From positions 11,372,953 through 11,436,952 of the forward strand of contig NC_088324.1 in NCBI RefSeq assembly GCF_910592395.1: a stretch of DNA of 64,000 nucleotides, written 5' to 3'. Shown here one piece after another: positions 42,501 through 54,500 of the stretch. Each line of letters begins with the position of its first letter. Position 1 is the stretch's first letter. The stretch is from Lineus longissimus (Eukaryota > Nemertea > Pilidiophora > Heteronemertea > Lineidae). The notes beneath the pieces were generated by a model. It saw only the letters and a list, made by a program, of their open reading frames with translations. It was not told where the DNA came from and made no database searches. Position numbers and translations under genes: made by a program.

Positions 42501-45500
42501 TCCTTCCAGTGGGCAGTTTCCTTCTTGTGCATGTATTTCATGGCAAATAGACCTCACATCTTTAGGCTTTGATATTGACATGTCATGCTGGTCCACCAAT
42601 CTCCTGTTATCTTTGGTCACAAGAGATAAAAAACCTTCAGTCGTATTTTTTTCACCGCAGCCAAACTGCCTTGAAATTTTTCAATCTATTTTGCCTTTTG
42701 GTGCTTCTCTTGAGATACATAGGAACACAAATGTGCCTGATGGCCCAGGGGTCTGATTTCGAAGGGCAGGCAGTGTTTCCTTCCTCAAAGTGTGGAAAGT
42801 GAAGGCCTATTTTAAATTGCTAACCATGCGTTACAAATGTTGACTTGTCAATTAACCAGTCATTTGTCTTCAGTTGCTTGATTATACTATTCTTCTACAG
42901 ACGAAAAAGGGAGTGAAAAGGAAAGCAGACACAACAACGCCTACGTCTGTGGTCGCGTCCTCCCCATTTGATCCTCCGTTTGACCCTGGTGTGAAGGGGC
43001 CTCCAGTAGTACCCCGATTGCAACCGCCAAATCGACGAGAAAGCAGTAGTCGCCCTATCAAGAAGCCTAAAAAAGATCTCCCGGAAGACCAAGCGCAGCA
43101 TAGTACAAAGAGTAAAAAGATGAAGCTCAATGAACAATTGAAATATTGTAATACGATTCTCAAGGAACTCTTTGCAAAAAAGCATGCGGTAAATATCTGA
43201 TAAACATGTTCCAGTTGTAACTTTGAAAGCATTGAAAAATACGTACTGCCTCAGTAAATGATGAAGCTTGACTATCATGCGTGTCATCTGACAGAATGAC
43301 TGTACCTCACTTGTTGTTTGCCTCTCTCGCGTTTTGCTTGATAGGTCTGGCACTTGTGGTGGTGAGTCTTTCAGTATGATCATTTGGCTTTTCTGATCTT
43401 CAGAATTAAATATCAGAGGGATCTTGTTTGGTGGATATATCTTGTGTGAGCCAGACTTGTTTGTGTTCACAAAGGAGGCTAATGGTGGCAAGTCTAAACG
43501 TACACTGATCTCGTGGTTTTCATATCTGCTGATTTGATAGCGAATTGAAGATGTCCTTGTCTCTTTTAGGGTTATGCGTGGCCATTCTACAAGCCTGTGG
43601 ATGCTGACATGCTGGGTCTTCATGATTATTTTGACATTATAAAAAAACCAATGGACCTCGGCACTGTCAAGGTGAGTGTAACTTGCATCAGATTCCAGCT
43701 CAACAAAGACTTCATTGTATGTTGACAGCTGCCAGTCATTTACTGTCTTTGAACAAGACTTTAGCGCTGTGTCACTATCAGAAGATGATGAGGCTTGACT
43801 ATCATGCGTGTCATCTGACCGAATGGCTGCTCCCTGCTTACTGTTCATCTCTCAAGCGTTTTGCTTGATTGGTGTAACTTTGGCAGTGGAAATGTTGTTC
43901 AGTATGATCATTTGGCTTTTCTGATCTGGAACTGGAACTTTGAGCTTTGTGCAAGGTCTGTCTTTGGAAATGTGTTAAGAATCACAGAAAAAAAACGATT
44001 TGAATTTCTTTGGTTATCTGACAACTTGGTGAGACAATTTCCAAAAGTGGGTGTCTCAAAATACTCTTGATGCTATGTGAAGTTTTGCTGTAGCAAATAA
44101 ATAACCAAAAAACAAATTTGTTTTTTAGCAAAAAATGGACAACAGGGAATATCGAAGTGGTGCAGAATTCGCTGAGGAAGTGCGGCTCATTTTCACAAAC
44201 TGTTACAAGTACAACCCATCTGACAGTGATGTCGTTCAGATGGCAAGGAAACTACAGGTGCGTTTGATGACATAAATGATGTGATTTTATTGTCACAAAA
44301 TTAGCTTGTCTTCCATGATAAGAGTAGCTAGAATAGAAGTATTTCAGAGTAGTGAAGACCAAATTATAAGTCTGCAGGAAATGATGAAGCTCGACTATCA
44401 TGCGTGTCATCTGACAGAATGACTACCCTACTTGCTGCTTGCCTCTCTGGTGTTTTGCTGGATTGTTTGAGTACTGGTGGTGGAGGGTCAATCAGTGTGA
44501 TCATTTGGCTCTTCTGATCAATTAGAACCACAGTGATGCAATCATGGTTCAAATTAAATATACCATTTGTATTGAAGTAAAGTCTGTGACTCGGAACATC
44601 AGTTTCATCACCCTCCATGTAAGCCCTTCTCCCCTTTTCAGCCAAGTCAAGAACCTTTGTTTCAGGAACTCACTTCCTTCGTCATCCCCCCTTGTCTATA
44701 TCAATGTCATCCTTTGTTACTTGTCTTTTCTTAGTGGTTCTAAAATTCTCAGTAGTTCTAAAAAGTGGGTTGTCTGAAATCAGGTTGTGAGTGTTCATGA
44801 GCAATGGTTGGAAATCATGGGAGTGCTAAGTGGACCTATCCATGGGTGGTGTGCCGCATCAAAATGGTGACCCTATGCAAGGGATCATCGACTTTTTAGT
44901 AACAATTGAAATTTTAAAAAAGGTCCAAATGAATAGAATCTGCCAATTTCAGAATCACTGCATAACTTTTTCCTCCTTTTAATCACGACTTCTTTCTCCT
45001 TGTGTACGGTAATCAATTTCTAACATTGACACATTTTCCTTGTCTTTCTTATTCAGAACGTGTTTGAACGCAAGTTTCACTCCATCTTTCAGGATGTGTT
45101 TGAAATTAAATTTGCTCGTATGCCAGACGGTCCTCTGCATGATGATGATTCGTCTGGAAGCGAGAGTTCTTCTGAAAGTGAAGTTAGTGAGGTGGAGGAG
45201 GAGGCAGCGGCAGCGGCTGCAGGAGATAGTGAGGCAGAGCGTGAAAAACAATTAAAAGAATTACAGGAACAGGCAAGTTCACCTAAGCAATGCTATTGCC
45301 AAGTGAAATGTGACCTGTGCCAGGAGTATGGCACGTTTTCTTAGACATGTTCCAAAATCTTGACATCTGGACATGATATTTATTGAAAACATGACTTGAT
45401 ATTGAGGATCACAGTCCTGACTGCTACTGTTCCTTCGTATGTTTCAAAAAACTCTCCTATTCAGGTAGGTAGCTATGTTTATAACGCCTTGTGGTGATTA

Positions 45501-48500
45501 TTTGTCATCGTATTCTTCTATATATTTCAGCTACGAGCTGTCCAGGATCAATTAGGACAATTAACACAAGAACATATATCTCGAAGTAAGGAAAAGCATG
45601 CTAGAGAATCAACGGGAGGCAAAGAACCCAAAACGAAGAAAAAACGGGAGAAAAAAGTGCCGGATACAAAAACGAATGCACTGGACAAGAAACCGGATAT
45701 TCCAAGTTCAGCGCCTTCTGTGGCTTCTGCTGCTAATGCTGCAGTGGCTGCGACATTGGGTGCTAGTAACGCTGTGGGTGGCGCTGGGTTAGGCGCTAAC
45801 GCTTCCACTTTGCCAGTGCATACTGATGCAACGCCTGCAAAACCAACGCCAGCCAAACCTACCACCAATAATAAAGCAAAGACTAATGCCAAAACTCCAA
45901 AGACTCCGGCATCGGCTGCTCCAAAACGGCCGAGGTCGAATAGTAAATCATCTAAAAAGAACAAAGCAGCCGCAGTGATACCTGCGTTTGATAGTGATGC
46001 TGAGGACAATGCTAAGCCCATGACGTATGATGAAAAGAGACAGCTGAGCTTAGATATCAACAAACTGCCAGGTAAATACCAAGGCAGAATGCTGGGTGCT
46101 CCTCAATTGCATTTCTGTGTGACACGCTCAATGGCTCTTCAGGAATTTGCTTTTATGGATTGAAATTGTCTGTTATCATAGATATGATAATGCTGTCTGG
46201 GGGAGTTAGGTTTCAAAAAGTGTTTGAATCCCCTGTGTATCTTTTGGCAGTGTCACACAGAAAAGCCTGAGAAGGACAACCCTTGTGTGTGTGTGTTCAT
46301 TCTCGTGAGGAATCTGCAAAGTGATATGTTAACTAAATTCTAGTGGATATACGAAAGTGGATTGTTTGGAAGTTCTCCTTTCTCACGGCTCAAGGATGGC
46401 ATTCTGGCCATTTCTAAAGCCTCATTCAGATAGATACCTCAAAGGGATTTTAGCCAGTTGGCTTGTTGGTAAAAATGAATGGTCAGCAACACAATGTCTC
46501 ATATATGTGTGCTCTTTTCAGGTGATAAGTTAGGGAGGGTTGTACATATTATCCAGTCAAGAGAGCCGTCCTTGCGTGACTCAAATCCAGATGAAATCGA
46601 AATAGACTTTGAAACTCTCAAACCATCTACACTTAGAGAATTAGAGGCTTACGTAATGTCTTGTCTCAAGAAAAAAGCTAGGAAACCTTACTGTAAGTAC
46701 ACTTCGTCTTTGGGATGGTAAAATTTTGATTCAACGGCTCTGGATAGATAAAGAAGATAGATTGTGTGACACAAATGCGCATGAACATTGGGAGGCAATA
46801 TTTGTTGGCCTTTGAATTGGTTGGGACCATTGTATTGGGATATATTGCATGTTTTCTTTGATGTAAAACAATTATGTGCCCTTTTCAGCAAAAAGAAGTA
46901 CGCCTGGTAAATCAAAAGAAGAATTACAAAAAGAAAAGAAACAGGAGTTACAGAAGAGATTACAGGATGTGACGGAGCAGCTTGGGGGGGCTGTTCCAAC
47001 TCCCACAAACAAAAAACCACCTCCTAAAAAAGGTAAGTGGTTTAAATCGTAGACCCCTCTTCTTACAAATATTTTTGCCCCCCCCCCGTCTTCGTTTTTC
47101 TCCCTCCCCTTTGGTAAATGTTTTATGGTTTCCACCCCTCTCGCAGAAAATTCCATGGAGAAGATTGGCGTTGGCCAGCATAATGTTGTTGCTCTGTTGC
47201 TGTCATGGACTGCAGTATTAAGTCTGAATCATTGCCCTTTGATTCGCGTCTCAACGGCCAATCATGATGCCTGGCAGTGGGGAGGAAGCAAAAATTAAAC
47301 TGATTGACAAATGGTGATTTTCCTAACGATGATGAAAATGGAGACGTTATTTTCATTCACACCATGTCAAGTTGCAGGAGTGTTCAGTGTCTAAAAAAAG
47401 GTTCACCGTTTTAGGTTCACCAGTGCTTATTTGATATCGTGTGCTGTCTTTCAGATCCTTATTCCTTTGAAGAGTCCCACGTAGACGTGGTGGGCGGTGC
47501 CAGTCGTCTCAGTGCCAGCAGTAGCAGTTCGTCGAACAGCGATTCTAGTAGTGATAGCAGCTCGTCTGATTCATCCGACACAAGTGATTCTGAATCAGGT
47601 TAGACTGATAACTTTCCTGATTATCACGTTATTTATGTCTTACCAAATGTTGCAAAGCCGGTGGATGACGACTGCTGATCCCTGCTTTTCAATCATTTTC
47701 ACAGGTTGTCCTTGCTCTGGCTTTGCCTTATTCCTAATAAATGGTTGGGATTTATGCTCTTCATTTTGAATACACTCTTAACCATAGGTTCTTGCACCAA
47801 GTAAGTTCAATAAATAGTTCCAATTTACCACCAACTTGTTGATGGACGACTCTGTTATGGTATTTTACCAAAATTTAGGCATTTTCAATTCACCAATGGT
47901 ACTTGTCTAAGGTTACATGTAAAAGTCTTGATTCGCGCTACTCTGCTGCTTGTTGCAGTATTGGCCATGAGCATCAGGTTGGTAGCAACCAAACAGATGT
48001 CTTGAATTGGTCTTACATGTGACTTCAAACAGATGGTTTAATTTCAATTGTAATGATAGCAATATGGATCCCTGCTGGCATTGGGTCTCTGCTTGATTTG
48101 ACAAGGCAAGGCTTTCTTGAAAAGGGTGGGTGAAAATCAAAAAGTATGCCAGAGCAAGTCCCTGTTCATTTTACCTTGGCTTTGTTTTTGAATGTTCAGC
48201 ATTCCTTTCATGTGAACTTTGTGAAAGCTTGTAGAAAGCTTCGTGCAGTTTCACCTCTGATTTTCGTAGATCTGTTAAAAACATCGTAGAGGCACTCACT
48301 GAACTTGATGCCTATAAACTGTAAATGGCTAATTGCATTTTCAAATGTGGATGCGTTGTATAAAAAATGTGTGAATTTGTGAATGATGAAAGAAGTTATG
48401 AGAATTTCTTTTTTAAAGCAGAGGTTTTGTATAAACTTTTTTCTAAGAGAAGTCGAGCATTTATTTATGAAGGAGTCTGCTTTGGCGTTTTCTGTGATCT

Positions 48501-51500
48501 TACGAAGATCAAATCAATTAAAATATCTGATCCGGTTTGATCGGAAAATTGGTTATCTATTCACACTGCTAGTCCAAAGATGTGAGGGGAGGAAAGTTAA
48601 TTGGGATGGTGTTTAGGATCTCAAAGTAAATCAAGGAGTGTTTTCAAAAAACGTTTTGGATTTCCTGGTTGACATTTGATTTTGATGCTGGCCAGTCATG
48701 ATCTTTGATAGGTCACAGTAAACCGCCAAGGCAGAATACAGCACTATTTATATCATAATTCAGAAACTGTCATGTGTAAATGTAGACCAAATACATGTAG
48801 TAGATATATATTTTTATTTGACAATTTTTCAATGATAATGTGAAAGTATGAACTTTTTAAAGAACGCCTTAGAGACGCATTCGTTTGAGCCCACAACTCT
48901 AGCTGTGCAAGTTATAGAGTTCTAATGGTGCGAAACAGAAAGTGCATTTTGCCTATTCTTTCTTGATCTGGAGTTATGAACACAAAATACCTCTCTGCAT
49001 GTATTTATTACTGGCATCATCAGATTCATCACACCTGTACATCATCTTGACATTATTGTATATAAAACGTAAGAAATATATGCAGAAAGACTTTCAACTA
49101 ACCATAGGAACATTGGAACTCGCTCAGATCAAAGAAACCTGTTTAGTTCATTGTAGCTGTTGCTAAGGTTACATTTCAGTTTACAATTGCTGTAATGTGA
49201 ACTTGTTTTTTCAATGCCATGGTTGAGCTTGTGAGTGAAGAAAAGTAAAAACTTCCGTCTGTAAAACGAATTGATAAAAAATTTAGATTAATTACGACAG
49301 CAAAGTCTTCTTGATTAGGAGGGCAATTCCTTCTCCAAGCATTCATTGTTGTATTTGCATTTGGAATATTTACTTCGACTCATTCACAAGTTGCCCTGTT
49401 CACCTGTACTCTTTTCATCACCAAACAATAATATTGTTTTCTGTAATTTGGTAATTTGGTAATCTTTTGGTTTCCTAATGTAAAGTTGGAAATATATCCT
49501 TTTGAAAATTCTGCGCTGTTAATTTTCGCAAAAAATATGTGATCAAAGGGCTTTATTTTGAGGCAAATCGCATGGTAATCATGGTAACTTTTGCAATTAT
49601 TGAAGCAAGCTTGCTCCAGAAACTAAGGTCATAAATTCATCGAAAGTAATTAAGCTTGGAGATAATATTTAGTAGCGGCTCTGATGTTAGCAGTCTTATC
49701 AAAGCTTTGTTGTGAACAGTCCTTTCCATTTACAAACTGGTAATTTAAGATATCTGGTGGACAGGGTTCTTCTTTTACTGCTCGATTGATGCAGGCCCCA
49801 TAGTTTGTTGACGAGAGATTTTATGTAATCACCTTGTTTTTATTATTGAACTTGTGTATTGATTATTGTTTGGTACAGGCAACTGAATCAATTGTACTGA
49901 TCTCATTCAGATGACTAGCTCACTATGGGCCTGACATTACATTATTTGACAGCCATTGAGTGCAGAATGTGTTTACATGAGAGGCCGGCTGGGGACTTTT
50001 GATGAACGTGTATTTATATATGTTTGAGTGTGCGTGTGAATGTTTGGGGAAATTTCTTGCTGTAGCAGGCCGATCTTTCAATCCCGGAGTTCTGGGGGAG
50101 ATCATTCGAAGCATCGCCGTGTCACCGTCTTGATGTTCAGAAGACTATGGTATGGCCAGCAGGGAGTACATCTAAACTACCCAGCAGCTCGTCATCCCTC
50201 CTATAGGATGCCATGATGTCCAGGGCTGTTCCTACCATGGCGTACCGTCCAGCTTGTCATGCTGGCCTCACATGGAAACACCACTCGCACTCCTGGCTAC
50301 TCATAGTGTTAGAACGCATGTAAACAAACGGATCTAAACGCATCCAGTCCATTGTTTTAGAGCCTACTTAAATCCTCTTGGCACCATATCACTTTTGGTA
50401 GCCATCCCAATATGAGATATCCCTGTGGCCTTGGTAACCTCGTCAACAGGTCTGACCTGGAACCTTGGAAACCTGGCTCCCAGGACGTCACATTTCCGCT
50501 TTGTGTTATTCCGTTTTACTCCTGTACATAATGCCTTTTACTTACACTTGCATTGAAGCTGCAGCGATTCTCATCTGGCGAGCTAGTCAAGAGTGTGTAG
50601 AAAATTTAGTACATTATCGGACTTGTGTACATATGCTTCCATTCAATCTATAACAGACCTGTACTCTTGTGTCACAATAAACCTGTCATATGAAGATAAC
50701 ATGATGTCTTTTGTCTTTGTGTTCTGTGCGAGTGAGAGTGGGAACCAGTGGGCCTCATGTAAACACATTCTGCACTGGATTGTTTTGACATTCTATAAGG
50801 TTTTGCTTCTGTTTGAAAGGTTCTTGAATGACTGGGATATTTTGTATGTACTCTGTAATTTTTATGTCCACTGAAGGTTGTATTTTGATGTTCATTGAAT
50901 TGGTTTAACTTGGTTGTATTGTAAACATAAGATGACTGGTGTTTCAGCATAAATTTATTGGTAAAAAGAAGCCTGGAGACTACACTGACAAAGGTAGGGT
51001 GCGGTACTCCTGTATCCAGGCGTATTCACAGCACTTCGGGCAGAAAGAGAAGTTGCTCCTACCAAGCCGAATCATAACTAGTGTTTCCATACTACACCTT
51101 GTCTGCAAAGTGCAGTAAAAAGTCAAATCAAGTATTGGATTTGAAGCATAGTTTGTGGCATATGATGAGGAACAATATGCCAAAATAGATTTGAGAAAAG
51201 TCCCACCCTCCGTTACTCTGCCAGCAAGGGATGTTGTCATATTAATTGGATAGGCCTTCGATCCACCCCCTGTAGCTGCTTTGCCAGCCCTGATCAGGCT
51301 GAAGTGATGCGCTGATGGTTTGATCTAGAAATGTTCTTCGGGGAAAAGAACCCGAAATACTGATCGATATTGTTTGAGCGCAAGGATGGCTTTGCAGCTG
51401 TTCTTGGTCTCTCTTGACCTTTCCAATCTGTCTCGCATCTATTTTTGATAGGAGATTTGGTCCCAAGAAACAAACTTCTTTCTGGCGACATGTTTTAACG

Positions 51501-54500
51501 TCTCCATTTGAGGAAAAAGTTCCCTTCGTTGAAGTTAATTTAGTATGTCTGTGTGTGTGCATGTGTGTGTCTGAAAGAACTTGCATTCTGAAGCAAACTT
51601 ATAAACTTGTCTCCTTAAACAGAAGCCATAATGATGTAAACCTGGACATTTTCACAGGCTGTTTAATTTTGCCAGCACCAATAATTGTTTGGAGAAAAGA
51701 AGGGGATCTCAACAGCAGCTTATTCACCATAATGATACATGTGAACAATTTGAGGGGAAGGTCCACTGATACAATCTTAAGCTGGGAAGAGATCCAGGTT
51801 TACTCCCATCTAAAATGAGATATGGTGGTTTGGTTATTCCACCATGAGGCTTTTGAGAAACGTATCGCCAGATGCAGTATTCATCATCCTGGCTCCTCAG
51901 TATTCCCGCTTTCTGCATCCAACACCATATACAATGGATAACAATACCACTTTAAACGTCACTGGACTATGCTGGGGTATGCGTAACCGTCCAATTTTTA
52001 TCACGGTATGCACCTAATTAAGACATGCAAGACCCTATTTAATACCCACACAAAACAGTTATTATCTCCACAGACAACTGTAGTGTCCACAGGGAATTGG
52101 ATGCTGATTTGCCAGGGTTTATTTGCAGAAATGCATAAAGTTTGCACAACATGTTACTAAGGACATAATGGAGCATACAGAATAATATGTTCTTCATTAG
52201 CTGATTGATTGTGGAGTTTACTAATTCGTGTTTACATGACACCTGTACCTTGCCCCTGGTAATGAGCTATGTGTGAGATTTGTGTGCGCTTATTTTCAGG
52301 ACCAAAACGGAAGAAGATGTCAAACTTGAAAGGTTCAAAAACAGCGGATCCACCAAAATCTCTCAATATAGTCAATTCTCCACCAGTGAAATCAGTGAAA
52401 ATTGTAAGTGCCCTGGTTCACTTATTAAAATTTTAGAGAAAAAGAATTGGTTCATTGTGACTAGGCCCTCATTTCGCTGTACCAGACCAGAGGCTCGTCT
52501 AATAAAATAAATGCATTGGGGTTTACCTTCCAATGAAGACAAATTTGCCTGCGCCACCGACACTAGCCAAGGTTTTGAATTGGAACTGATGCCTGGTACA
52601 TATGGGCTATCTGCAAAGCAAATATAGTAGAACTCGGCACCCGCACCTGAACACCTCAAATTTATCAGTGAAACAGCAGAAACACTGCAACAGCTACGTA
52701 CAAGTACTGACCAATTTGATGGTACACGTGTTAGTAAGCATCAAAATTATGATTCAAATCAATAATTTCTGCAGAGTCCAATCAAGAGAATGCCATCACC
52801 GCGCAAACCCTCCCCACCTGTGCCAAAGATGGAAGAGCCAGCACCGCCACCATTGGTCAAGGAGGAACCACTAAAAATAGAATCTTACTCTCCGCCACCT
52901 ATCACTTCCTCGGTCACTGCTCCGACGATGAGGCCTGCCAGCCACCAGTTGCCCCAACAACCGAGTAGACCCACTGCAACTGCTACTGCCAAACCTCAGC
53001 CTAAGCCGCATCCTGGTAAGATTTGATAGTACCTGGCAGCTGCCTCCAAATTGACAATCCGTGAAATAAAAAATAAAAAAACGTCCAACATATCCCTGAT
53101 CATTCACCTGTGTATCTCTGTTCTCATTTCAGTGAGCGTGCCTCCGCCTTCATCTATGCCTGCTCCACAGAATACAGCCCTCGGTGCACTGCTCACTCAA
53201 CCCACTCGGCTGCCACCATCTCCCCCTCCATTGATCTCGGCGCCACCTAAACTTCAGCCAGAGAAACCACATTCCCCGGCAGTGGTTGCCACGCCGCCTG
53301 CTATAGAACGGAGGGAGCCACCTGTCAAGTTCATTATAGGAGACGATTCCAATAGCCCAAAACCTAGTCCAAAACCAGCACCTCCTGGAGCCACAATCTG
53401 TAAGTGAATCTCCATAGGGTGTCAGATTCTTGGTTTGAAAGAGTACTTGCCCATTGAGGTCCACCTTGCTAGTGAATTTGGCCAAGTCCCTCGTGATTGC
53501 CTTGTTTAACTGTGGAGTCCAGTACCTTTGTGACTGTGTCTTGGCAAATGAAGCAAAGCATTCTACATGTCTAACCTGCTGTTCCAGCCTCAAGTGGTGT
53601 TGGTGTGATGCTCCCAGTCAGTTCAGCCCCTCCTACAGCCCTGGAACGAGAGAGAAAGCTTGCTGAGCAGTTGAAGGCATCACATTCATTACCACAGTCA
53701 TTTACAAAAAAGGTAGGTCAGATTTTGCAATCACTTAATATTGGGTGCCCTTGAAATATACTTTGCTTGTCACTAGAGGCACGGTGAAAATTACATTGAA
53801 GTTCACATCCTTTAAATGCCTTTAATTTCAGACTTCAATCTAGAGAGAAGATCGGGTACAAACTGTATCCGTAGTGTCTGTGTGTCTGTGCTATGTAATA
53901 AACTTGTCGATATCTCACTTCCGCTGTTTCAATTTCAGGAAGTGAAACCACCTCTAAAGAACATTGGTTCGTGGTCAAGTCTTGCTACCATGTCGAGTGG
54001 AGGAGGGTCATCAAGTGCCACAAAGAAGTCAACAGCTATGGCAAGCTTCAATGTATTCAAGCAGGCTGCTAAAGAAAAGGAACAACGGGTAAGATAACAT
54101 TTCCCCACTGCAGAGCGCGTCTGGTTTGTTCAGAAATACAAATTTGTGGTTACATGCACATTCAACTTTGCTGTTTGTCTAACTGGCCTCAACTGTGTTG
54201 AGCTTTTCTTCTTCTTTTTAGCGTTCGATTTACTATTTATGGCTACACTACACAACCAGGTCTATGTCTCTTATTAACCTGGCTGTCGTCTCTAGTTCCT
54301 CCCTTAATTCCCAGAGCTTGGTCTGCAATGATGCACCGTATGACCATGTGGCCAATCTCTCAGTATCCCAGAGTGAGCTTGGTCTGCAATGATGCACCGT
54401 ATGACCATGTGGCCAATCTCTCAGTATCCCAGAGTGAGCTTGGTCTGCAATGATGCACCGTATGACCATGTGGCCAATCTCTCAGTATCCCAGAGTGAGC

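Noticed and set aside
42895-43848. 317-codon open frame on the minus strand inside the BET gene
   Set aside because: It runs antisense across bromodomain 2 exons 9 and 10 and the intron repeats. The plus strand has well-supported exons here, and the antisense product has no recognisable domain.
45548-46063. 171-codon Ala/Leu-rich open frame on the minus strand
   Set aside because: It is the antisense shadow of the Ala/Lys/Pro-rich 541-nt BET exon; composition explains the open frame.
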